64,000 nt of DNA from Planctomycetaceae bacterium. GTDB lineage: Bacteria > Planctomycetota > Planctomycetia > Planctomycetales > Planctomycetaceae. Position 1 is the first letter of the stretch, and every line of letters begins with the position of its first letter. A model generated the notes under the pieces. That model made no database searches and was not told where the DNA came from. It was given only the letters and a program-made list of their open reading frames with translations. Shown one piece after another: positions 8,886 through 16,451 of the stretch. A program made the translations under genes and the position numbers. The stretch lies in the NCBI GenBank assembly GCA_021732785.1, contig JAKFUG010000035.1, positions 1-64,000 on the forward strand. The letters run 5' to 3'.

Positions 8886-9809
8886 TTAGGGCTGCCCATG
8901 GTGACGCAGCACCATCGTATATTCGGGATTCTCGGCGTCGCCGCCGCGCACGATCAGGATGTGATGGTCAGCACCGCCGTCGCGCAGCGCCTGCCGCAGC
9001 TTTGAGAGCGCCTTCCGGACCCGCTGGCTGACGAGTGGGAACTCGTCAGCATTCTGGACGCGATCGGTTTCAAACGCGTCCAGCGCACGCTGGACCTCGC
9101 CGAGGGAACAGGCGCGACCGACCGGTGAGGCGAGCAGCCAAAAGAGTCGGCTGATCTGTGTGTCGTTTCCCAGGTAGACACGTTTTCCCGCGCACCGCAC
9201 GATCCTCGGATCATGCTCGTCGCGGCGAAAACTGGCGTTGCCGGCCGACGTCGTCTTCGTTTGAACGGTCGGTGGGTTGCCAGCCTGAATCGGCAATTTG
9301 CCGCGGGCGATCTGAATCCGCAAGACCTCACGCTTCGCCCACGCGATGGCCCAGCGGTAGACCTCTTCCAGCGTCAACGGCCCCGGCTCTTTCTCCACCA
9401 GCCGTGCCAGGTCTTCCCACGCCTGCAGGTCATTCCCCGGCGACTCGAATCCGTGCGCCGTCAGATCGGCCTCCACCGTCCCCTGCGACGATTCGATCTC
9501 TCGCGCCATTTCCGCGAACACCCGTTGTTGCTCGGCTCGCAGTTCGGCGAGTTCCGACAGCACGGCCTGCTGCGGTTCCGCTGACGCCGCACGAAAATCT
9601 GTGTCGACGTCGGTCAACACGCGGTACAACAGATCCAGCGCCTCGCGCTGCGATCTGCCGAACTTCCGGATGTCTTGGGCCAACATCCGCAACTTGGCCA
9701 GCACCTGCGTCAGGCACCGTTGGGCTTGGGGATCGTCGGCGATGGCGGCCAGGTACGCCTCGCCGGTCCGGATTGGTCGCTGTGTTCCGTTCTGCTCATT
9801 CATGGACAT
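8886..9809 (-). CDS. Element-encoded protein with C-terminal winged-helix-like domain (putative regulator)
   Basis: 307 residues and no family recognised over the N-terminal two thirds, which is helical and rich in Glu, Gln and Arg (about residues 50-130 could be coiled coil). The C-terminal about 110 residues look like an OmpR-type winged helix: RIVRCAGKRVYLGND, ISRLFWLLASPVGRACSLGE, VSQRVRKALSKLRQAL and ILIVRGGDAENPEYTMVLR follow the strand, helix, recognition-helix and hairpin order. It is transcribed away from the excisionase-like gene at 10029 and is the leftmost gene of the element. I infer a transcriptional regulator of the element; this is not proven. Confidence 0.55.
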   Translation of the reverse strand: MSMNEQNGTQRPIRTGEAYLAAIADDPQAQRCLTQVLAKLRMLAQDIRKFGRSQREALDLLYRVLTDVDTDFRAASAEPQQAVLSELAELRAEQQRVFAEMAREIESSQGTVEADLTAHGFESPGNDLQAWEDLARLVEKEPGPLTLEEVYRWAIAWAKREVLRIQIARGKLPIQAGNPPTVQTKTTSAGNASFRRDEHDPRIVRCAGKRVYLGNDTQISRLFWLLASPVGRACSLGEVQRALDAFETDRVQNADEFPLVSQRVRKALSKLRQALRDGGADHHILIVRGGDAENPEYTMVLRHHGQP

Positions 9810-9893
9810 CTTCGTGATTGTTTTGATGCAAGTCCTGAAACGAAATCATTCTACATCGACCCCAGCAATGCCGACACAGCGGTCCCGGCATGT

Positions 9894-9937
9894 TCCCTGA
9901 GAAAGGTCACGTTGTTCCCCCGAAAAGGTCACGGAAT
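9894..9937 (+). repeat. Two direct repeats (GAAAAGGTCACG type)
   Basis: The intergenic region holds GAGAAAGGTCACG followed by TTGTTCCCCC, then CGAAAAGGTCACG followed by GAATCCCCC. These are two tandem copies of about 22 bases. They sit between the divergent regulator (8886) and the excisionase-like gene (10029), where operators would be expected. Confidence 0.5.
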
Positions 9938-9962
9938 CCCCCTCTATAGAAGTTAGAGGGGG
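9938..9962. promoter_or_regulatory. Perfect 9-bp palindrome in divergent intergenic region
   Basis: CCCCCTCTA (9938-9946) and TAGAGGGGG (9954-9962) are exact inverse complements around a 7-base loop. The site lies right after the two direct repeats and about 65 bases before the excisionase-like start. It could be an operator for the divergent gene pair or a short hairpin; there is no run of T as in a simple terminator. Confidence 0.5.
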
Positions 9963-10028
9963 GCGCATTGCGGATGCGGAATATCCGACAACGGCCCGTG
10001 GGGAAGAAGACAAAAAAAGGGGACGCGC

Positions 10029-10274
10029 ATGACTGATCCCGAAACAATGCTGACCGTCGGAGAGATTGCTCGGCGACTCGGCCGGGCGCTGCACCGGGTT
10101 GAGTACATCATCCGCTCGCGGAGCATTCGGCCTGCGAGCTGGGCCGGCCACGCCCGCGTGTTCCGCGACACCGACCTTGTACGGATCGCGTCCGAATTCG
10201 ACCGGATAGACCACGATCGCACCACCAATTCCGTGAACTCTGATCACAGGGAGGGCCGTGATCATGACGCATGA
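10029..10274 (+). CDS. MerR/excisionase-like small DNA-binding protein
   Basis: 81 residues. The segment MLTVGEIARRLGRALHRVEY, then IIRSRSIRPASWAGHARVFR, matches the winged helix-turn-helix of MerR/excisionase-type proteins, in which the turn-helix is followed by a tyrosine- or phenylalanine-rich wing. The ATG at 10029 has a purine-rich AAAAAAAGGGGACG upstream. Its 3' end overlaps the primase start (ATG 10264) by 11 bases, so the two are translated together. It probably regulates or directs excision or replication of the element. Confidence 0.65.
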   Translation: MTDPETMLTVGEIARRLGRALHRVEYIIRSRSIRPASWAGHARVFRDTDLVRIASEFDRIDHDRTTNSVNSDHREGRDHDA

Positions 10275-12595
10275 CGAATCGGTCAATCAGGAAGTCAGCG
10301 CGGCTCGGCAAGCCGCCAACCGGTATCTGGAACGCGGCTGGTCCGTCATCCCCGTTCCGCACCGCAGCAAGAATCCCGGGTTCAAACGCTGGGAGCAGAT
10401 GCGGCTCACAACCGAAATGCTGGACCAGCACTTCCCCGGCCGGCCACAGAATATCAGTGTGTTGCTGGGTGAGCCGTCGTGATGGTTGATCGATGTTGAC
10501 CTCGATCACGCGCGGGCGGTGGAACTGGCACCACAATTCCTGCCGTCGACACCGCTGGTGTTCGGTCGGCCCGGGAAGCCGCGTTCGCATTGGCTGTATC
10601 GCGTTACGGCGCCGCTCGTCACCAGAAAGTTTTCCAGCCGGTCATCGGGCATGATCGTCGAGGTGCGTTCGACCGGTGCGCACACCGTCTTTCCGCCCAG
10701 CACACACGAACAGGGCGAACCCATCACCTGGGAGGACGAAGCTCAGGAACCGGCGGAAGTCGATCCCGAGTTCCTGTTGGACAGCGCGTCTCGACTGGCC
10801 AATACGGTGCTCGTCGAACTGGGTGAAAAACGTCCGGTGCGGGAGCGAAAGAAGCCTTCGGCAGCTCATCAAGAATCGCCGGAGCCAACTACACCCACGC
10901 CCATCGTGCCTGAAGACCGTGCCGCACGCTGTCTGGCGGCCATGCTACGGATCAAGATCGTCGATCAGCACGACGGCTCGCGGCGTCTGTTCGCAGTCGC
11001 GTGCCGCACTGTGGAACATGATCTCGACGACGCCCTGGCCGTGGCCACGATCCGCGAATACGCCCGCCAGCGCCCGTTTTCAAAGGACTGGGACGATATC
11101 GAGATCTTGAAGCGTCTCCGGGATGCCGAAACCCATTGCCGGCGCGGCGAGGCCTTGGAATTGGGGGCTGACGGTTGCGTCCCGCTGGGGCAGCGGGAAC
11201 CGCAGTCCGGCAAGCTGGTCCTGTCCCCCACGCGAACCCTGCCGACGGCCGAGGCCTTCGTGCGGGAGTTCCACCTGCACCCCGATGGTCGCATGATCCA
11301 CTGTTACGCCGGCGTCCTGAGCCAGTGGCAAGACAATCGCTACTGCGAACTGGAAGACAACGCCGTCAATAAACAGTTGCACGTCTGGCTGCACGATGCG
11401 CTATGTCGTCCATCGCGGCACCGGAGAACTGCAATTGGTGGACTTCCAATCCAACCCGTCCACGGTGAAGTCAGCCTTGGAATCGATCAGGGCACTGGTG
11501 CATCTGCCATCCACAACGCTCTGCCCGTCGTGGCTGGATGGCGGTTCGATCCGACCAGCTCCCAGCGAGATCGTCGCCTGCCGGTCACTGCTCTTGCACT
11601 TGCCCACGCTGCGACGTCTGCCACCGACGCCCATGTTCTTCTCAACCTGCGCGCTCGACTTCGATCCCGATCCCAACGCCCCTAACCCAACCGCCTGGTA
11701 CACCTTTTTGCACCAACTGTTCGACGGCGACCTGAAATCGCTTGATCTCCTGCAGGAATGGTTTGGTTACTGCCTGACCGGCGATACCTCGCAGCAGAAA
11801 ATGATGCTGATGGTCGGCCCGAAACGCAGCGGCAAGGGAACCATCGCGCGGGTGCTCGCCCAATTGATCGGCGCGGGCAACATCTGCGGCCCAACAACTT
11901 CGAGCCTGGCGGGGCCATTCGGCCTGCAACCGCTGATTGGCAAGAGCCTGGCGATTGTCAGCGACGCCCGCTTCCATGGTGAAAACATTGCCACGGTGGT
12001 GGAACGCCTGCTGTGCATCAGCGGCGAAGACACGCTCACGGTCGATCGGAAACACAAGACCAGTGTGACGCTAAAGCTGCCCACCCGCTTCATGTTTCTG
12101 ACCAATGAGTTCCCGCGACTCACAGACGCGAGCGGCGCATTGGCTGGCCGATTCGTCATCTTGCGGCTCACCGAGAGCTTCTATGGCAAGGAGGACACCG
12201 GGTTGACCAACCGTCTGCTGGGCGAATTGCCCGGCATCCTGAACTGGTCCATCGAGGGCTGGCGGCGACTGCACGAGCGGGGACATTTCGTCGTGCCGTC
12301 CAGCGTGACGGACGTGGTGCAAGAAATCGAGGATCTGTCGTCGCCCGTCGCGGCGTTCGTCCGTGCCGAGTGCGTCGTCGGCCCCGGACGACGCGTCTGG
12401 GTCGAAAACCTATACGACGCCTGGAAACTCTGGTGCGAACGGGAAGGCCGCACGCTCGTCAGCACGAAACAGGCTTTTGGACGCGATCTCGCCGCTGCGG
12501 TCTCTGGCATTTCTCGCCGCCGAGGCACGAGTGATATGCCGTTCTACGAAGGCATCGAACTGAAAGGAGTCGTTTTATGGTCGGATCAACCGTAA
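10264..12595 (+). pseudogene. Primase-polymerase / SF3 helicase of an integrative element, broken by a TGA and a frameshift
   Basis: The frame starts at ATG 10264 behind GGGAGGG. The bifunctional primase-polymerase domain begins with RYLERGWSVIPVPHRSKNPG and continues through ISVLLGEPS to a TGA at 10480-10482, then in the same frame WLIDVDLDHA (the acidic D-x-D site), GRPGKPRSHWLY and VRSTGAHTVFPPS. The family normally reads GEPSGW here, so GGA to TGA is the likely change. The frame runs to 11685, but similarity shifts by +1 near 11395-11400 (HVWLHDAL / RYVVHRGTGELQL). It then gives a D5/P4-type helicase with Walker A GPKRSGKGT, Walker B LAIVSDARF, FMFLTNEFPR and LAGRF, ending at 12595. Sequencing error for both lesions cannot be excluded, but the recombinase of the same element is also broken. 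Confidence 0.85.
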
Positions 12596-12945
12596 CGCAC
12601 CGTCGCACAACCGTCGCGATGCCGTTGGAGTGTGCGACGGTACCTGGGCCTTGTGCCCCAAAGACTTACGAGCGCACCGTCGCATACCGTCACGATGTTC
12701 CAAGTTATGACACGCGTGCGGGCGCGCACACGCGAGAAGAACTTGGCGAGCAATGGGAACCGTCGCGACGGTGCGCGACGGTAGATGTCGGAATTCGGCT
12801 GGGGCATAGGTACTTCCCCGGAAGATAGGCAATCTGAGGCCATTGGGAACCGTCGCCATGGTGAGCAGAGTTTGTTTCGCACGTCCGGATTTTCAGGGGC
12901 TTTGTGCCAACATATTTCAAGGACTGATGTTGCATCGGAGGTTCT
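12596..12945. repeat. Gene-free region with nine copies of ACCGTCGC/GCGACGGT (iteron-like, candidate origin)
   Basis: No convincing gene lies here. Copies of the 8-mer are at 12599, 12610, 12676, 12686 (variant ACCGTCAC), 12759 and 12849 on the plus strand, and at 12634, 12765 and 12775 on the minus strand. Copies 12759 and 12765 overlap to form the perfect 14-base palindrome ACCGTCGCGACGGT. The copies at 12759 and 12849 share a longer context (TGGGAACCGTCGC). Chance would give far fewer than one copy in 260 bases. Position directly behind the primase-helicase gene suggests an origin of replication of the element or an array of regulator sites. Confidence 0.65.
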
Positions 12946-13344
12946 GTGGCAATCAGCGTGAAAACATGGCCGTCCATTGCCGTGCGATTGCTCTTTGCGA
13001 TTGCGAAGCGGACCCATGGCGAACGCCACACGCGATACGAACCAGCAGCGTGGTTGCGGCAACGGCCCACACCCCGTCACCGCAGCCGCTGGTCTCGTTG
13101 GACTCGACGGTTGGCCAACGCGGGCCTGATACGTCGCATCACCGAAGGCAATCGAGATCGTGTGCGGCAAGTGGCCCTGACGCCGGTCGGCCAGGCTTGG
13201 ATCAACGAACACTGCGGCGAAGGCGCGATCGCCGAGCTGGACCTGCACTGGGATGGCTGGACGGACCTGCTGCAGAACCAACCGGTGGCTTCGCCCACGT
13301 TGGACCCCACGATCGCCACGGCCGAGAAGGAGGCGGGACGTTGA
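12946..13344 (+). CDS. Winged-helix (MarR-like) small protein of the element
   Basis: 132 residues from GTG 12946, preceded by GGAGG. The segment WTRRLANAGLIRRITEGNR, then RVRQVALTPVGQAW, is a typical winged-helix ending: a recognition helix, a basic wing, then the LTPVG motif common in MarR-like proteins. The N-terminal third is Arg-rich and unrevealing. The stop TGA overlaps a TTG start (13341) that has a strong AAGGAGG site. That second frame begins LKKKPTTNKKTPARRERGAS, but soon runs antisense to the zinc-ribbon gene, so its real end is uncertain. The neighbour iteron-like array makes DNA binding to it an attractive but untested idea. Confidence 0.5.
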   Translation: MAISVKTWPSIAVRLLFAIAKRTHGERHTRYEPAAWLRQRPTPRHRSRWSRWTRRLANAGLIRRITEGNRDRVRQVALTPVGQAWINEHCGEGAIAELDLHWDGWTDLLQNQPVASPTLDPTIATAEKEAGR

Positions 13345-13427
13345 AGAAGAAACCTACGACCAACAAGAAAACGCCCGCACGTCGCGAACGTGGGGCGTCA
13401 CCGGGAAGAGCCCGGATCAACGGCGGG

Positions 13428-13715
13428 TTATTCGCCGGGGCGGTATGTCGTTCCGCACCCGGCGCAGCGGACCGTCTCGTCATCGTCCTGCCAGATCAAC
13501 CGGTCGGCGTTCCGTTCGCCGCAGTTCGGGCAGGCCTCGGTGGGGGCGAGGTAGTTGGCCAGCGGCGGGTCGAGTTGGTCGGCCACCGCCAGCAGCGTTT
13601 CGAGGAGGTCGTTGGCATCGATGCGGGTGGAGCGGCGGCCTTCTTCGAGGGCGTTTTCCAACCGCAAGGCGACCACGCGAAGAGCATCGGCGATCTTGAA
13701 TTCGGGGGTTGTCAT
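13428..13715 (-). CDS. Small zinc-ribbon protein
   Basis: 95 residues ending in a zinc ribbon: CPNCGERNADRLIW followed by VRCAGCGTTYRPGE gives two CxxC knuckles 17 residues apart. The N-terminal half is helical (ADALRVVALRLENALEEG, then DLLETLLAVADQLDPP). The ATG at 13715 follows GAGGTGCCAAC. It starts 9 bases after the HARE-HTH gene ends and is in the same direction, so both are in one operon. Function unknown; such proteins often bind nucleic acid or partner proteins. Confidence 0.6.
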   Translation of the reverse strand: MTTPEFKIADALRVVALRLENALEEGRRSTRIDANDLLETLLAVADQLDPPLANYLAPTEACPNCGERNADRLIWQDDDETVRCAGCGTTYRPGE

Positions 13716-13724
13716 GTTGGCACC

Positions 13725-14180
13725 TCAGATCTTGAAGAGTTCGGAGACCGACTTGGGACCGGGAGTTCCGTCCGCGATCTCGGTCTGGTCCGTCTTCTTC
13801 TTGGCGGCCTTCTTGCCCGTGGCCTTCGCGGCGGGATTGATCGGGGAGCTGGTTCCCGTCGCCAGCGCGAAGTGCCCGCGTTCGGTCTTGGTGAACCGGG
13901 CGTCGGCCCCCTTGGTCTGGATCTCCCGCAGGATGGCGGCGTAGAGCGTGGCCTGCGGCGTCTTGCCACCGGGGCTGGTCCAGTACCCCTTCGCGGCCAT
14001 CGCGTCGATCATCTCCTTCGAGGTCATCGGCTCACTGGATTCCGCCAGCACCTTCGCCGCCGCGTCGAGGGCGCTCAGTTTGCCGGGAACCTTCTCCCTG
14101 GCGGTCTTCTTGGTTTTCACGGGCTTGGCCTTGGCCTGGGTCTTGGGGGCCTTCTTGGTCGTGGTCTTCTTCGTCGACAT
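13725..14180 (-). CDS. HARE-HTH domain protein with Lys-rich histone-like tails
   Basis: 151 residues. The middle (about residues 35-108) matches the HARE-HTH winged-helix domain: LSALDAAAKVLAESSEPMTS, KEMIDAMAAKGYW, GKTPQATLYAAILREI and ADARFTKTERGHFAL. Both ends are basic and repetitive (MSTKKTTTKKAPKTQAKAK and KATGKKAAKKKTDQ), like histone H1 or bacterial Hc1-type tails. HARE-HTH domains are known from chromatin proteins, RNA polymerase delta subunits and restriction systems, and are thought to link to DNA. Here it lies in the minus-strand operon of the integrative element. A DNA-coating or regulatory role is an inference. Confidence 0.75.
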   Translation of the reverse strand: MSTKKTTTKKAPKTQAKAKPVKTKKTAREKVPGKLSALDAAAKVLAESSEPMTSKEMIDAMAAKGYWTSPGGKTPQATLYAAILREIQTKGADARFTKTERGHFALATGTSSPINPAAKATGKKAAKKKTDQTEIADGTPGPKSVSELFKI

Positions 14181-14242
14181 GGTTTATCTCCTTGGGAAAC
14201 GGGGGGCCGAAAACAAAACCAGCCGGCCACATGGCCGGCTGG

Positions 14243-14464
14243 TTACTCAGGACGCAGGATCCTGCGTCGGGCGTCGCGGGCTTTGTTCAAGGCCCGCTCG
14301 GCCGATTCGATCGCGAACACCAGGGTGTCCGCTGCCTCGGCGTCTTCGCATTCGACCGCCATCAGGTCGTTGATCTGCCTTCGCAGTTTCAACTGCAGCG
14401 TGTGCAGTGTCCGCAGGGCAGCGCAGTTCAAGGCTCGGGGTTGTTCGTCGGAGTTGGCGTTCAT
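14243..14464 (-). CDS. Small helical protein of the element
   Basis: 73 residues, not recognised. It is almost entirely helix-forming and charged: ALRTLHTLQLKLRRQINDLM then DTLVFAIESAERALNKARDA. The ATG at 14464 is preceded by AAAGGACCACCA on the minus strand, a fair ribosome site. It is first in the minus-strand operon with the HARE-HTH and zinc-ribbon genes (63-base gap). Confidence rests on its ribosome site and position only. Confidence 0.45.
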   Translation of the reverse strand: MNANSDEQPRALNCAALRTLHTLQLKLRRQINDLMAVECEDAEAADTLVFAIESAERALNKARDARRRILRPE

Positions 14465-14642
14465 TGGTGGTCCTTTCGTGGTTCGAATCGTCGTGACGAC
14501 ATGACATCAGTTACCTCGGGTGCGGAATGACATCCACTCCGTTCCGAACATAAATGACCGGAATTCAGCAGGTTTATGGAGTCAACGCAAAAGACGTCTT
14601 CCGGCAGAGTTTGTGCCCGATTCACCCTTATCGGAGATTCCC

Positions 14643-14861
14643 ATGCCCACCATCGTTGATCCGTGTTCTGTCCATACGGATGAGTGCCGCCGTGAAGTTG
14701 CGATGCTGCTCGCCCGCGCCGTGATGCGGTGTCGCCGAACCATAGGCGGAACGCCTGAGAACGGCCCAACGAATCTCGCGAGTTTCGGAAACCGCTCAGA
14801 ACTCTCGTCCCGTGGCCTTGAGGTTGTGGGCCAGTCGAGGCTCAGTGTCCACGCGGGTTAA
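14643..14861 (+). CDS. Small conserved-looking protein upstream of DUF2924
   Basis: 72 residues starting at ATG 14643 with GGAG six bases upstream. The sequence MPTIVDPCSVHTDECRREVA then LLARAVMRCRR and the end RGLEVVGQSRLSVHAG have the look of small proteins that accompany DUF2924 and recombinase genes in planctomycete elements; this likeness is from memory, not a search. Two cysteines (8 and 15) could bind a metal. It is 31 bases before the DUF2924 gene, in the same direction. Function unknown. Confidence 0.6.
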   Translation: MPTIVDPCSVHTDECRREVAMLLARAVMRCRRTIGGTPENGPTNLASFGNRSELSSRGLEVVGQSRLSVHAG

Positions 14862-14892
14862 TCCACGGAGACCTCAAACACGGGAGATGCAC

Positions 14893-15390
14893 ATGACGTT
14901 GAATGTTGGAAAAGAACTGGCGGCGCTCGAACGGATGAGCGTCGGCGAACTACGGGAGCGGTATGTGGAACTGTTCCAGGAGACGACGCACGCCCGAAAC
15001 CGGAAGTGGCTGATCAAGCGAATCATCTGGCGGATGCAGTCGCTCGAGCACGGGGGCCTGTCGAATCGTGCTCTCGAACGGGCCACAGAACTGGCCGGTT
15101 CGAGTGACCTCCGGGTCACCGCACCGCGTGATTCCCAGCCTGCCACGGAGACCGCAGCGTCCACCAGAACGGTTGCCTGCCGGATCGACGGGGCGTCCCG
15201 CACCCCGCTTCCGGGCACGCTGATCACCCGCACCTACAAGGGCCAATTGATTCAGGTGCAGGTGCTGGCGAATGGGTTTGAGTACCAGGGCGACGTGTAC
15301 CGGTCGCTCAGCGCCGTCGCCAAGCAGATCACCGGCTCGCACTGGAATGGCTTCAAGTTCTTCAACCTTCAGCAAACAGGAGAGGTCTGA
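14893..15390 (+). CDS. DUF2924 domain-containing protein
   Basis: 165 residues from the ATG at 14893 (GGGAG six bases before; another ATG at 14887 is too close to it). DUF2924 marks are seen in order: [55 protein letters not shown] and [20 protein letters not shown] followed by HWNGFKFF. Such proteins are almost always next to a site-specific serine recombinase, and this one overlaps the recombinase start by one base (TGATG at 15388-15392), so translation is coupled. Its role in recombination is unproven; the C-terminal part looks like a small nucleic-acid-binding beta domain. Confidence 0.85.
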   Translation: MTLNVGKELAALERMSVGELRERYVELFQETTHARNRKWLIKRIIWRMQSLEHGGLSNRALERATELAGSSDLRVTAPRDSQPATETAASTRTVACRIDGASRTPLPGTLITRTYKGQLIQVQVLANGFEYQGDVYRSLSAVAKQITGSHWNGFKFFNLQQTGEV

Positions 15391-15920
15391 TGTCCCGCAA
15401 GACCACCAAGACCGAGCCTTCGACCGTGCGGTGTGCCATCTACACCCGCAAGAGCACGGAAGAGGGGCTCGAACAGGAATTCAATTCGCTTGATGCCCAG
15501 CGGGAGTCGGGTGAGGCGTTCATCGCCTCTCAGCGGCACGAAGGCTGGCAGTGCCTCCCCGAACACTACGACGACGGCGGCTTTACCGGCGGCAACATGG
15601 ACCGGCCGGCGCTCCAGCGGCTGCTCGCCGACATCGCCGCCGGAAAGGTCGACTGCGTTGTGGTCTACAAGGTCGACCGCCTCAGTCGCAGCCCGCTCGA
15701 CTTTGCCAGGATGATGGAAGTGTTTGAACAGCACCGGGTGTCGTTCGTGTCGGTAACCCAGCAGTTCAACACCGCCAGTTCCATGGGTCGGCTGGTGCTC
15801 AACGTTTTACTGTCGTTCGCCCAGTTCGAACGGGAGATGATCAGCGAGCGGGTCCGTGACAAGATCGCCGCCTCACGCCGCAAGGGAAAGTGGTCGGGCG
15901 GGATGCCACTCCTCGGTTAG
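15390..15920 (+). pseudogene. Serine recombinase truncated to its N-terminal catalytic domain
   Basis: 176 residues. The resolvase domain is complete: [20 protein letters not shown] contains the nucleophile serine, then [50 protein letters not shown] and [20 protein letters not shown]. The normal protein continues after GMPLLG with YDV and about 300 more residues (recombinase and zinc-ribbon domains). Here a TAG follows at 15918-15920, and the next 170 bases show none of the missing domains. It is therefore a large serine recombinase reduced by deletion. Without the DNA-binding part it should not integrate or excise the element. Confidence 0.85.
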
Positions 15921-16096
15921 ACGGACTCAACCGTTCGATTCGGCGGTCTCCGCGAGAAAACAGAGAGCGCCATCTTCAAGCGGCAAACGACGCAACCACT
16001 TGCACGACTTGCGGATAACTCGCGGTCCCCGACGACCGCCAATTTGACCCCGAGAGCTAACGGCGGTGTCGCTCGGAGTTCGAGAAAGAAAAGAAA

Positions 16097-16170
16097 TACG
16101 CCCGGAGGGATTCGAACCCCCGACCGGTGGATTAGAAATCCACTGCTCTATCCTACTGAGCTACGGGCGC
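16097..16170 (-). tRNA. tRNA-Arg (anticodon TCT)
   Basis: On the minus strand, from 16170, the sequence folds as a cloverleaf. The acceptor GCGCCCG pairs with CGGGCGT (last pair G-U), the D arm is GCTC with GAGC, and the anticodon arm GTGGA/TCCAC has loop TTTCTAA (anticodon TCT). The T arm is GGGGG-TTCGAAT-CCCTC. Length is 74 bases without encoded CCA. It lies about 180 bases beyond the truncated recombinase, at the right flank of the element. I found no second copy of its 3' end at the left flank. Confidence 0.93.
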
Positions 16171-16451
16171 AAACTCTGACGCGATCATCCGTTCCGGAAA
16201 CTCAACATCCTTCGCCACCTTGGAGTTAAAGGGATGTTGTTGCGCCGAAATGACGGTCAACAGTATCGGTGGCAACTCGGGTTCGTGCAAGCTGGCGCGA
16301 AATGACAAGATCTTCCTACCCAGCTTGCGGGTTCGCGCTTCGTGAGGATGGCTTCCCCGTGTCGGCGATCACTGCGTCAATCTGCGCGAGGCGCGAAACC
16401 GCACAGCGCGATTGTGGCCCCGGAATTCACCGACGAACACGGTTCCAGAGA

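Noticed and set aside
10480-10482. TGA as selenocysteine codon or programmed readthrough
   Set aside because: The family has glycine at this place, no SECIS-like hairpin was evident just downstream, and a separate frameshift follows in the same gene.
12596-12860. CRISPR array
   Set aside because: The repeated unit is only 8 bases, in both orientations and at irregular distances; no spacers of constant length and no cas genes.
12843-14504. 553-residue plus-strand ORF spanning several element genes
   Set aside because: It runs antisense to the zinc-ribbon and HARE-HTH genes and is low complexity (Gly/Arg-rich). Only the first part from TTG 13341 has any ribosome site.
16097-16170. tRNA-Arg as proven attachment site with a duplicated 3' end
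   Set aside because: I looked for the 3' end (CGCCCGGAGGGATTCGAAC) at the left flank, 8650-8890, and did not find it. Large serine recombinases also often use other sites.
16171-16451. Possible gene between tRNA-Arg and the DUF1080 gene
   Set aside because: Plus-strand frames here are short, lack ribosome sites and run into the DUF1080 coding region antisense. I see nothing supported in this 281-base stretch.
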